From the NCBI RefSeq assembly GCF_003340475.1, contig NZ_QBKA01000002.1, forward strand, positions 1,497,501 through 1,561,500: 64,000 nucleotides of DNA, written 5' to 3'. Made by a program: the position numbers and the translations under genes. The DNA comes from Alteripontixanthobacter maritimus. Lineage in GTDB: Bacteria > Pseudomonadota > Alphaproteobacteria > Sphingomonadales > Sphingomonadaceae. Below the pieces are notes generated by a model that was not told the origin of the DNA, did not search any database, and saw only the letters and a list, made by a program, of their open reading frames with translations. The stretch's first letter is position 1; the number at the start of each line of letters is the position of its first letter. Positions 50,665-58,626 of this stretch are shown here, piece by piece.

Positions 50665-52518
50665 TCAGGCTGATCTTGTATAGGATGTGGGCGCGTTCTC
50701 GTCCGTTTCAACGATTTCCGCATCCGGAAACGCTGCGAATGTGGCCTCGACCAGCGGATGGCGGCGCGTTTCCGCGCGCCGGGCGTCGTGAGCAGCGCGG
50801 TCGGCGGCAACCATCGTCGGGGCGGCTTCGGCGTCGCCCGAGCCCAGTTCCACCTGCCAGCGGGTCCCGGTTACATCGAGCAGCGCTTGCCGCAGATCGG
50901 GACCGAGATCGTCCGTAAAGCCATCCGCCAGCCGGTAGACCAGATGGCCCGGTTCAAGCGAGATTACCTCGACCTGCATCTTCATCTTGGTTGCCAGCAG
51001 CAATGCGCCGGTTTTGCCGGAGCGTTCGATACGCGACACGAGTTCGGGGAAATCAGGTCCGGCGGCAGCTGATTGAGCGGCCGAGGTCCCGGCGTCAGTA
51101 GACGAGGCCCCCGCAGCGGGATTGGCCGCTGCGCTCGCCGCCATTTCCTCCAGCGTTTTCACCAGCGAGCCGGGGTCTGGCATATCGGCCGCGTGAAGCG
51201 CGCGGAGCAGCGCCATCTGCGCGGCGACCAGCGGGTCGGGCGCCTGACGCACCTCGCCATGCCCCTTCAGCAGCAATTGCCACAGCCGGTGCAACTGCCC
51301 CGGAAGTAGCGCGTTCGCCCAGCTTTCCAGTGCCTGCCGTTCGTCCTCGCTCGCTGCGCCCAGCGCTGCCGCAGCGCCCTCGCCGCCCAGCTTGGTCACG
51401 GTGATTCGGTGGCACAGATCCATCAACCCGCGCATCAGTGCCAGCGGCTCGACCCCCAGCGCATACTGATCGGCAATCGCATCCAGCAGCGCGGTGGCAT
51501 CGCCTTCCAGCAAGGCGGCGAGCAACCGGCGCTGTGCCCCCTTGTCGGCCAGACCCAGCATATCGCGCACCCGGTCGGCCGTAACCTTCGCCTCGTTTTC
51601 AAGATCGGCATGCGCGATGGCCTGGTCGAGAATCGACAGCCCGTCGCGCACCGACCCTTCGGCGGCGGCCGCGATCATGCGCAGCGCCTCGTCGCCAGCC
51701 TCGACGCCTTCCTGGCGGCAGATGCTGCCGAAATGATCGGCCAGCATATCGGCCGGAATGCGCCGCAGGTCGAACCGCTGCGTCCGGCTGAGCACGGTGA
51801 CCGGCAGCTTCTCCACCTCGGTCGTGGCGAACAGGAATTTGACGTGAGCCGGCGGTTCCTCGAGCGTTTTAAGCAACGCGTTGAAGGCGTTGCGGCTGAG
51901 CATGTGGACTTCATCGATGATGTAGATCTTGTAGCGCGCCGATACGGCGGCATAGCGCACCGCCTCGATAATCTCGCGCACATCGTCGACGCCGGTATGG
52001 CTGGCAGCGTCCATCTCGATCACATCGATATGGCGGCCTTCCGCAATCGCCACGCACGGTTCGCACACCCCGCAGGACTGAATCGTCGGACCGCCCTGTC
52101 CGTCAGGTCCGATGCAGTTCAGCGCCTTGGCAATCAGCCGCGCGGTGGATGTCTTCCCAACCCCGCGCACGCCGGTCATCAGGAAGGCGTGGGCCAGCCG
52201 GTCGCGCGCAATCGCGTTCCCCAGCGTGCGGACCATCGGTTCCTGCCCGATCAGTTCGCTGAACGTCTGCGGCCGGTATTTGCGAGCAAGAACGCGGTAT
52301 GGCTGCGATGGATCGGTGGCAGGCGCGGTTGCGCTCTTCACTGGCGGTTCGGCCTTCGCGGCGGAGGCGGGCTCCGGCACGGGAGCATCAGCAGCGGGTT
52401 TTCCTGGCTCGGAGCTTTCTTTCGGCGGCGCGCCGAACATCGCCGCCTGGCCTGCTGCCTCCAGCTCCGCCGCGCTCGGTGTGTTCTCGTCCAGTTCCGG
52501 TGTTTCGGATTCGCCCAT
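50665..52518 (-). CDS. dnaX: DNA polymerase III subunit gamma/tau
   Basis: Clamp-loader ATPase that also bridges polymerase cores. It has 617 residues. The canonical start YRVLARKYRPQTFSEL is reached only at residue 74, after an acidic Pro/Ala/Glu-rich extension. The AAA+ domain follows with Walker A GVRGVGKT at 116-123, the zinc module CGVCEPC, and SRC region SRTQRFDLRRIP. Domain III runs to about 430 and the tau-specific part to the end. No A-rich slippery heptamer was seen that would make a separate gamma. The gene for ebfC follows and the SRP RNA gene precedes it. Confidence 0.96.
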   Translation of the reverse strand: MGESETPELDENTPSAAELEAAGQAAMFGAPPKESSEPGKPAADAPVPEPASAAKAEPPVKSATAPATDPSQPYRVLARKYRPQTFSELIGQEPMVRTLGNAIARDRLAHAFLMTGVRGVGKTSTARLIAKALNCIGPDGQGGPTIQSCGVCEPCVAIAEGRHIDVIEMDAASHTGVDDVREIIEAVRYAAVSARYKIYIIDEVHMLSRNAFNALLKTLEEPPAHVKFLFATTEVEKLPVTVLSRTQRFDLRRIPADMLADHFGSICRQEGVEAGDEALRMIAAAAEGSVRDGLSILDQAIAHADLENEAKVTADRVRDMLGLADKGAQRRLLAALLEGDATALLDAIADQYALGVEPLALMRGLMDLCHRITVTKLGGEGAAAALGAASEDERQALESWANALLPGQLHRLWQLLLKGHGEVRQAPDPLVAAQMALLRALHAADMPDPGSLVKTLEEMAASAAANPAAGASSTDAGTSAAQSAAAGPDFPELVSRIERSGKTGALLLATKMKMQVEVISLEPGHLVYRLADGFTDDLGPDLRQALLDVTGTRWQVELGSGDAEAAPTMVAADRAAHDARRAETRRHPLVEATFAAFPDAEIVETDENAPTSYTRSA

Positions 52519-52632
52519 GCCACCTAGTTAGGCAATGGCCCCGCGCTTGTCATCGGCGGATGGCGCGGGCGATGATTGAGAGGTGGAAAAGGAGGCCGGT
52601 ATCCGAGATCATGGTGTGACGAACCGGGGTAT

Positions 52633-52727
52633 CTAGGAGCCGAGCGACCCGCCGCAAATCGGGATGGCTGCTTCCTTCCGGACCTGACCAGGTTAGCGAA
52701 CGCAAACGTCCACCCGACTCCCGCCGT
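52633..52727 (-). ncRNA. ffs: Signal recognition particle 4.5S RNA (small bacterial type)
   Basis: The minus strand contains the almost invariant SRP core: GGTCAGGTCCGGAAGGAAG followed by CAGCC, that is the GGAA tetraloop of domain IV with its asymmetric internal loop. Flanking sequence pairs into the long hairpin arms (GCTAACCT and ATCCCGATT sides). Placed just upstream of dnaX, a common position for ffs. The ends given are approximate; the core is 52660-52700. Partner FtsY is encoded at 15256-16179. Confidence 0.9.
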
Positions 52728-52791
52728 GCATATGGCGTTGCTCTGGGCGAATCGCAAGGTTGGTATTTGATGCGGCTGGAGCGCGGAATTA

Positions 52792-53055
52792 CAGGCGCGG
52801 GAGTTTTTTGTTTGTGGCCCTGCGGGCGCAGGCCATCCGGCCTGCTTGCTTCCTCGCATAAGCTCGGGCGGCCGTTCGGCCTTGCGGTCCGCTGGTCGCG
52901 GACCGAACTTGCGCCAAGCTGGTGAGGTAGCACCCGGTCCCTGGTCACGGCAGTCATAGGTCCAAAGGGCCGCCCGCAGCGCGCAGCGCGAGGATAGCCT
53001 AAGGGAGCGAATGCGACCGCCGGCGCTTGAGGCAAACAAAAAACACCGGCGCCTG
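52792..53055. repeat. Structured intergenic repeat element, copy 2
   Basis: About 264 bases. Same order of parts as the copy at 27004-27290: hairpin GCAGGCC/GGCCTGC with loop ATCC (52828-52845), tetraloop hairpin near 52870-52881, hairpin CGGTCCGC/GCGGACCG with loop TGGTC (52885-52905), and the conserved core about 52943-53034. An outer inverted pair CAGGCGCGGG/CCGGCGCCTG (52792-52801 and 53046-53055) bounds it, and the right end arm is partly duplicated (GCCGGCGCTTGAGGC, then CCGGCGCCTGAGGC). It fills the spacer between ffs and the NDUFS4-like gene, beginning about 20 bases after that gene's stop. The rest of the 557-base region 52519-53075 is ffs and short flanks. Confidence 0.85.
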
Positions 53056-53075
53056 AGGCTGAACAGAAACTCCCC

Positions 53076-53354
53076 CTAACGAAAATTATCCGAATAGGCC
53101 TGCAATTTCAGCGTCTTCGGCGGGGTCTGATGCACGCGTGCGATAATGCCGTAGCGTTCGGCGTAGGCTTTCGCCTCCTCCTTGCCGGGGAAAGTCAGGA
53201 TGACCTGGCTTTGCGTGTCGCCGCTGCCGGTCCAGCCCATCAGCGGATCGGCGCGGCGGGCTTCGGAGGGTTCGAATTCCAGTACCCATTGCGCGGTTTT
53301 CGCTTTGCCGGACTGCATGGCGCTCTTGGGACGTTGATAGATGCGGGCTGTCAT
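53076..53354 (-). CDS. NDUFS4-like respiratory complex I accessory subunit
   Basis: 92 residues from MTARIYQRPKSAMQSGKAKT. This is the alphaproteobacterial homologue of the mitochondrial 18-kDa subunit NDUFS4, with the conserved AQWVLEFEPSEARRADPLMGWTGSGDT and FPGKEEAKAYAERYGI. It is an accessory subunit of NADH:quinone oxidoreductase on the cytoplasmic arm. The frame continues 12 codons upstream, where it meets the hrpB stop region, so the Met at 53354 is preferred. It follows hrpB by 10 bases; the nuo genes are elsewhere. Confidence 0.93.
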   Translation of the reverse strand: MTARIYQRPKSAMQSGKAKTAQWVLEFEPSEARRADPLMGWTGSGDTQSQVILTFPGKEEAKAYAERYGIIARVHQTPPKTLKLQAYSDNFR

Positions 53355-53364
53355 GCCGGGTCCT

Positions 53365-55812
53365 TTAATTGACGCGCGCGCTTCGTGCAAAGGCGTTCTT
53401 GGTTTTCAAGCTGGGGCGCTCGTTCCACGGTTCTTCAGGCCAGCGGTGTTTGGGATAGCGGCCTTTCATATCGCGGCACACATCACGCCAGCTTCCGCGC
53501 CAGAAAGCGGGCAGGTCGGCGGTAAGCTGGATCGGCTTGCCACCGGGCGAAAGCAGTTCCAGCATGAGAGGTATAGGCGGCTGTCCGATGGCAGGATGCG
53601 TATCCAGCCCGAACAGCGCCTGCGGACGCACCGAAACCGTCGGTCCCGCTTCGGCCGCGTAATCGATCTTCAGCGTGCTCCCATCGGGCGAGGTGAAGCG
53701 CATCGGAGCCAGCCGGTCGAGCCGTTGGCGGCTATCCCAATCGAGCGTCGCCAACGCAGCATCTGCCAATTTCGCAGGACCAATGCCAAGATCGCGGCGG
53801 CCCTCCAGCAAGGGTGCGAGCCATTGGTCGGTTCTCGCCGCCAACACCTCGACCGACAGTTCCGCAATTCCGGCATGGCGAGCGCGGGCCAGAAGCGTCG
53901 GCGGAAGCAATGTCCCCAACCGCTCAACAGCCTTTTCCACAAGCATATCCACAAGGACTGTCGAATCGGGATCGGGGTCCGGCCCGCTGGCGAGCGTGAT
54001 CGCACCCAGCCGCCGTTCCAGCCGCGCCTCCACACGAGCGACGTCATTGTTCCAGTTCAACACCTGCCGCGATTCGATCCGCGCTGCGAGGTGAGTAATG
54101 ACGTCTTCAGGCTCCAGCCGGATTGCAGCGGTAATGCGTGCAGCCTTGGCCTTGCCTTGCGCGTCGCCGATAACCAGCCATTCCGCTGTCGCGAGCGGCG
54201 ATGCCGGGTCGAGAACGAAGCCGCGTCCTCCCGCTGTCAGCCATTGCTCGCCGGACGCATCGCGGCGGCGGGCCACCATGTCAGGCCGGCCAGTAGCAAG
54301 CAGAATAGCGAGGGGCGGCTTCTGCTTTTCCGTAACAGGCGCTGACAACGTTTCTGCCGATGTTGCCCACCGCGCCGCCAGTCTGCGCGAAGCGTCTGCC
54401 CGCTTCCCACGCTCGCCGTCCCAGCGTTGCATCCGCGCGGCAAGGTCTTCTCCCCGGCCGCCTAGCCCGCGTTCCTGTAACAGGAGCGCCAGCTTCGCCG
54501 CCTCCCACGCGGCACCATTCTCCGCTCCGAACAGCAGCATTGCGGCGGAGGCCGGGTCCATTGGCAGTTTAGCAAGTTTGCGCCCTGTGTCCGTAATCCG
54601 GCCGGTTTCGTCCACCGCCCCCAATCCAACCAGCCGCCGGTTCGCCGCAGCCATTGCGGCTGCCGGCGGCGTATCCAGCCATGGCAAACCATCTATATCG
54701 CGCGCACCCCACTGCGCCAGCGTCAGCGCCAGCGGAGCGAGATCGGCGGTCAGCATCTCGGGCGGATCATATGGCGGCCTGCCGGGATGCGCGGCTTTCT
54801 CCCAAAGACGATAGGCGACACCCGGCCCGAGCCGCGCGGCGCGCCCTGCTCGCTGGCCTGCCGCAGCCTGGCTGGAACGGGTTGTGACGAGATGCGTGGT
54901 GCCGGCCGCGACGTCATGCTCTGCACGGCGCGACAGCCCGCTATCGACCACCACCGAAACGCCATCCAGCGTCAGGGAGGTTTCCGCAATCGCGGTCGCC
55001 AGTACGATCCGGCGGCGGCCCTGGCGATCGCGCGCGATTGCGGCGCGCTGGCTGGCGGGATCGACCTGTCCATGCAGCGGCAGGACCGGCACGTTCGGCA
55101 ACCGCACCTCCAGCCGTTCGGCCGTTCGGTCAATCTCGCGCACGCCGGGAAGGAAAGCGAGAATATCGCCCTCTTCGCCCCGCCATGCGGTCAGGATCGC
55201 ATCTGTCATTGCATCTTCCGTGCGCGCCTGCGGGGACGACCCAAGCCATTCGATCCTGAGCGGCCATGCCTTGCCCTCGCTTTCGATCGTGACCGCATCC
55301 GGACCCAGCAAATCGGCAAAACGCGCCCCATCGATCGTGGCGGACATGACGCAGATACGCAGATCCTCGCGCAGCACGGACCGGCTTTCCAGCGCCAGAG
55401 CAAGGCCAAGGTCGCTGTCCAGATGCCGCTCATGCGCTTCGTCGAACAACACGGCGCTGACGCCGGGTAGTTCGGGATCGGCCACGATGCGGTTCACGAA
55501 AATGGCTTCGGTCATAACCAGAATGCGCGTGGTCGGCCCGCGCCTTGTGTCCATCCGCGTGAGGTAACCCACCGTTTCGCCCGGCTTTTCGCCCAACATC
55601 TGCGCCATCCGCTCCGCCGCCGCGCGCGCCGCGACCCGGCGCGGACTGAGGAGGATGATCTCGCCGTCGCACCACGGCTGGTCCAGCAATGCGGGCGCGA
55701 CGGCGGTGGTCTTGCCCGCGCCAGGCGGTGCCACGAGTACGGCCGCACCGTGGTTGTCCAAGGCGCGCAGCAAATCCGGCAAAACGGCGTGAATGGGAAG
55801 GTTCGAAGCCAC
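53365..55812 (-). CDS. hrpB: ATP-dependent RNA helicase HrpB
   Basis: DEAH-box helicase of about 815 residues. Two RecA-like domains carry Walker A APPGAGKTTAVAP, the box DEAHERHLDSD, and TAIAETSLTL, then the HrpB-specific C-terminal domain with YPKHRWPEEPW. Its physiological role in bacteria is not well defined; it is not needed for growth in E. coli. The start is unsure: GTG 55812 is taken, while TTG five codons upstream is in frame. It follows the polyprenyl synthase gene by 39 bases. Confidence 0.94.
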   Translation of the reverse strand: MASNLPIHAVLPDLLRALDNHGAAVLVAPPGAGKTTAVAPALLDQPWCDGEIILLSPRRVAARAAAERMAQMLGEKPGETVGYLTRMDTRRGPTTRILVMTEAIFVNRIVADPELPGVSAVLFDEAHERHLDSDLGLALALESRSVLREDLRICVMSATIDGARFADLLGPDAVTIESEGKAWPLRIEWLGSSPQARTEDAMTDAILTAWRGEEGDILAFLPGVREIDRTAERLEVRLPNVPVLPLHGQVDPASQRAAIARDRQGRRRIVLATAIAETSLTLDGVSVVVDSGLSRRAEHDVAAGTTHLVTTRSSQAAAGQRAGRAARLGPGVAYRLWEKAAHPGRPPYDPPEMLTADLAPLALTLAQWGARDIDGLPWLDTPPAAAMAAANRRLVGLGAVDETGRITDTGRKLAKLPMDPASAAMLLFGAENGAAWEAAKLALLLQERGLGGRGEDLAARMQRWDGERGKRADASRRLAARWATSAETLSAPVTEKQKPPLAILLATGRPDMVARRRDASGEQWLTAGGRGFVLDPASPLATAEWLVIGDAQGKAKAARITAAIRLEPEDVITHLAARIESRQVLNWNNDVARVEARLERRLGAITLASGPDPDPDSTVLVDMLVEKAVERLGTLLPPTLLARARHAGIAELSVEVLAARTDQWLAPLLEGRRDLGIGPAKLADAALATLDWDSRQRLDRLAPMRFTSPDGSTLKIDYAAEAGPTVSVRPQALFGLDTHPAIGQPPIPLMLELLSPGGKPIQLTADLPAFWRGSWRDVCRDMKGRYPKHRWPEEPWNERPSLKTKNAFARSARVN

Positions 55813-55851
55813 GGTGTTGCCTAGCAATGGCGGCCGCGGCGCGGAAGGCGC

Positions 55852-56874
55852 TTAGTAACCTCTCGCCACCGCGAACATGGCGGCTTCGGCCATGGCGGCG
55901 CGGGCCTTGCCGTCGGGAAAGATCGAAATTGCGTCCACCGCACGCTGGGCAAAGTGGCGCGCGCGTTCGCGGGTTGCCTCCACCGCGTCGTGACGGCCAA
56001 TCAGGGCAATGGCTTCGCCCAAGTCGGCATCGGAGGTACGGTGGCCGGAGATCGCCTCGCGCCAGAATTTGCGCTCGCCCTCGTCACCGCGAGCATATGC
56101 AAGGATGACCGGCAGTGTCATCTTGCCCTCACGGAAATCGTCGCCCCGGTCCTTGCCCATTTCGGCCGCATCGGAATCGTAATCGATCGCATCGTCCACC
56201 AGCTGGAATGCGATGCCCAGATTGCGGCCGTAATCATCCAGCGCATGTTCCTGCCGCTCATCGCATTCGGCCACCACGGCGGAGATGCGGCTGGCAGCGG
56301 CAAACAGGGCGGCGGTCTTTGCGCCGATGATGTTGAGATAGCGTTCCTCGCTGGTTTCGATCTGTCGCTGGGCCGTCAGCTGATCGACCTCGCCTTCCGC
56401 AATGATGGCGCTGGCGCCGGAAAGGATTTTCAGGACTTTCAGACTGCCGTCCTCGGTCATCAGCTCGAACGCGCGGCTGAACAGGAAATCGCCAACCAGC
56501 ACGGTGGCGGGATTACCGAAGATAATGTTGGCCGCCGCCTTGCCCCGGCGCAGATCGCTCCCATCCACCACATCGTCATGCAGCAATGTAGCGGTGTGAA
56601 TGAACTCCACCGCGGCGGCCAGCCGGTGGTGGCGCGTGCCGGTGTACCCAACCAGTTCCGCGCCTGCCAGCGTCAGCATGGGCCGCAACCGCTTGCCGCC
56701 GCCCGAGATCAAATGCCCTGCCAGCGCCGGGATCAGCGGTATCTCGCTCTGCATCCGGTCGAGAATTACGGTGTTCACGCTGTTCATGCCCTGCGCCGTC
56801 AGCGTCAGCATAGGATCGAGCGTGGGAGCGGCGGAGCGGGCCCGCGTTTTCAGGGGGATAATCTCTGCACTCAT
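55852..56874 (-). CDS. ispB: Long-chain trans-polyprenyl diphosphate synthase
   Basis: Makes the long side-chain precursor of ubiquinone from allylic diphosphate and IPP. It has 340 residues of all-helical isoprenoid synthase fold. The first Asp-rich motif is in HTATLLHDDVVDGSDLRRG, the second in FQLVDDAIDYDSD, and the GGGKRLRP motif binds IPP. The residues before the first Asp-rich motif (EFIHTA) lack bulky aromatics, as in long-chain enzymes. The chosen ATG 56874 (MSAEIIPLK) is downstream of an open stretch that is not conserved. Chain length (likely C45-C50) is inferred. Confidence 0.93.
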   Translation of the reverse strand: MSAEIIPLKTRARSAAPTLDPMLTLTAQGMNSVNTVILDRMQSEIPLIPALAGHLISGGGKRLRPMLTLAGAELVGYTGTRHHRLAAAVEFIHTATLLHDDVVDGSDLRRGKAAANIIFGNPATVLVGDFLFSRAFELMTEDGSLKVLKILSGASAIIAEGEVDQLTAQRQIETSEERYLNIIGAKTAALFAAASRISAVVAECDERQEHALDDYGRNLGIAFQLVDDAIDYDSDAAEMGKDRGDDFREGKMTLPVILAYARGDEGERKFWREAISGHRTSDADLGEAIALIGRHDAVEATRERARHFAQRAVDAISIFPDGKARAAMAEAAMFAVARGY

Positions 56875-56962
56875 CGCGGGCGTGCTTGTGTGCGTTGCGG
56901 CGCAGCTTGGCAAGCATTGTATGGCGTGGAACCGCCGGTCCGTGCGTGCTAGGCGGCAGGTT

Positions 56963-57283
56963 ATGCAGACACGAAGCGACGATCAGCGCCCCGATGCCTC
57001 CACGCCCGACCAGGTGCTGGCCGGTTACCGAAAGAGCATCGACAATATCGATGCCGCTCTGGTGCATATGCTGGCCGAACGGTTCCGCATCACGCAGGCG
57101 GTGGGGGCCTACAAAGCGAAATCCTCCCTCCCCCCGGCCGATCCGAACCGCGAACAGGAACAGGTCGCACGGCTGCGACAGCTAGCGAGCGAGGCGGAAC
57201 TGGACCCGGAATTCAGCGAGAAATTCCTGCGCTTCATCATCGACGAGGTGATCCGCCACCACGAACGCGCGCAGGAAGGCTGA
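56963..57283 (+). CDS. Chorismate mutase, AroQ type
   Basis: Converts chorismate to prephenate for Phe and Tyr synthesis. It has 106 residues in the all-helical AroQ fold. The first helix has AGYRKSIDNIDAALVHMLAERF with the active-site Arg near its start, the loop has AYKAKSSLPPADPNREQ (catalytic Lys and Arg), and the last helix ends KFLRFIIDEVIRHHER. GGCAGG lies ahead of the ATG. It lies three bases before the OYE-type gene and is divergent from the polyprenyl synthase. It is a free-standing mutase, not fused to prephenate dehydratase. Confidence 0.93.
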   Translation: MQTRSDDQRPDASTPDQVLAGYRKSIDNIDAALVHMLAERFRITQAVGAYKAKSSLPPADPNREQEQVARLRQLASEAELDPEFSEKFLRFIIDEVIRHHERAQEG

Positions 57284-57286
57284 ACC

Positions 57287-58597
57287 ATGGACGACAACCC
57301 AAGTCTCGCCCGGCCACTCCCCCTGCCCTGCGGCCTGGTGCTACCCAACCGGTTGGCAAAAGCGGCCATGACGGAAGGGCTGGCCGATGCCGCAGGATTG
57401 CCCACGACAAAGCTTGAAACGCTTTACCGCAGATGGTCGGATGGCGGGACGGGGCTGCTGATTACCGGCAATATTCAGATCGATGCCGATCATCTGGAAC
57501 GTGCGGGCAACGTTGTGATCGACGGGGTGCCCGATGCTTCGCGCGCGGCTGCGCTGGCAAGTTTTGCCAAGGCGGCCAAGTCCGGCGGCAGCGCAGTCAT
57601 CGCCCAGCTCAGCCATGGCGGGCGGCAAACACCCGCTCCGATCAATCCCGCACCCAAAGCGCCCAGCGCGGTACCGCTCGGTGCGATGCCATTCATCGCG
57701 TTCGGACAACCGCAGGCGATGACCGCAGACGATATCGCAATTATCGAGCGTAAGTTCGTGGACGCGGCGAAGGTTTGCCATGCCGCCGGGTTCGACGGGG
57801 TGCAGGTCCACGCGGCGCATGGCTATCTGCTATCCAGTTTTCTGTCTCCGCTTCTCAACCGGCGTGACGACGAATGGGGTGGCAGCCTGGAAAACCGGGC
57901 GAAGCTGCTGCTCGACATCGTGCGCAAGGTTCGCGCCGAATGTCCGGCCCCGTTCGCCATATCCGTGAAGCTAAATTCCGCCGACTTCCAGCGCGGCGGC
58001 TTTGCCATCGAAGATAGCGAGCGAGTTGCCGGCTGGCTCGACGAGGCCGGTATGGATCTGCTGGAGATCAGCGGCGGTACTTACGAGCAGACCGCGATGA
58101 TGGGTAATAAGGGCGACGATGATGATGGTTCGCGTGCCGGGGCGCAGGCGCGCACAGCCGCGCGGGAAGCCTATTTCCAAGAGTTTGCGCCGCGTATCCG
58201 GGCTGCACTCGACCGGGCGAAGCTTATGGTGACGGGCGGATTCCGGTCGCGAGACGGGATGGAGCACGCGCTAGCGGAAGACGGCATCGATCTCATCGGG
58301 ATCGCCCGCCCCCTGATCGTGGATCCCGATATCTCGAAACATCTGCTTGGCGGATATGAAGAAACGCAGCGCATAGAGAACGAGCTGCGCGTCGGTCCCG
58401 GCCCGCTATCCCCGCAAAGCCGGTTCGCCGCGATCAAGGCGCTGAACGCCTCGGCGACGCAGGCCTGGTATTACGAACAGCTGGAGCGGCTTGGCGCGGG
58501 TGAGGAAGTGGACCCGAAGGGCCGGATTCTGACAGCCGCGATGGCGTTCAAGAAACGCGATGCGGCAAAACTGGCGGCTATCAAGGCGGCGCGCTGA
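57287..58597 (+). CDS. NADH:flavin oxidoreductase, old yellow enzyme family
   Basis: FMN-dependent TIM-barrel oxidoreductase of 436 residues acting on activated alkenes or similar compounds. Family marks are NRLAKAAMTEGLAD near the N terminus, the flavin contact in QLSHGGRQTP, VQVHAAHGYLLSSFLSPLLNRR with the catalytic His region, and GGSLENRAKLLLDIV. It has an acidic loop GNKGDDDDGSRAGAQA near residue 270, and a C-terminal extension of about 60 residues (GAGEEVDPKGRI). AGGAAGG precedes the ATG. Co-transcribed with the chorismate mutase gene, but no shared pathway is evident. Confidence 0.93.
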   Translation: MDDNPSLARPLPLPCGLVLPNRLAKAAMTEGLADAAGLPTTKLETLYRRWSDGGTGLLITGNIQIDADHLERAGNVVIDGVPDASRAAALASFAKAAKSGGSAVIAQLSHGGRQTPAPINPAPKAPSAVPLGAMPFIAFGQPQAMTADDIAIIERKFVDAAKVCHAAGFDGVQVHAAHGYLLSSFLSPLLNRRDDEWGGSLENRAKLLLDIVRKVRAECPAPFAISVKLNSADFQRGGFAIEDSERVAGWLDEAGMDLLEISGGTYEQTAMMGNKGDDDDGSRAGAQARTAAREAYFQEFAPRIRAALDRAKLMVTGGFRSRDGMEHALAEDGIDLIGIARPLIVDPDISKHLLGGYEETQRIENELRVGPGPLSPQSRFAAIKALNASATQAWYYEQLERLGAGEEVDPKGRILTAAMAFKKRDAAKLAAIKAAR

Positions 58598-58626
58598 CGT
58601 AATTGACCAAACGAACGACTGCTGGC

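Noticed and set aside
50665-52518. Programmed frameshift in dnaX producing gamma
   Set aside because: No A-rich slippery heptamer seen in the gene; a single full-length tau-like product is expected.
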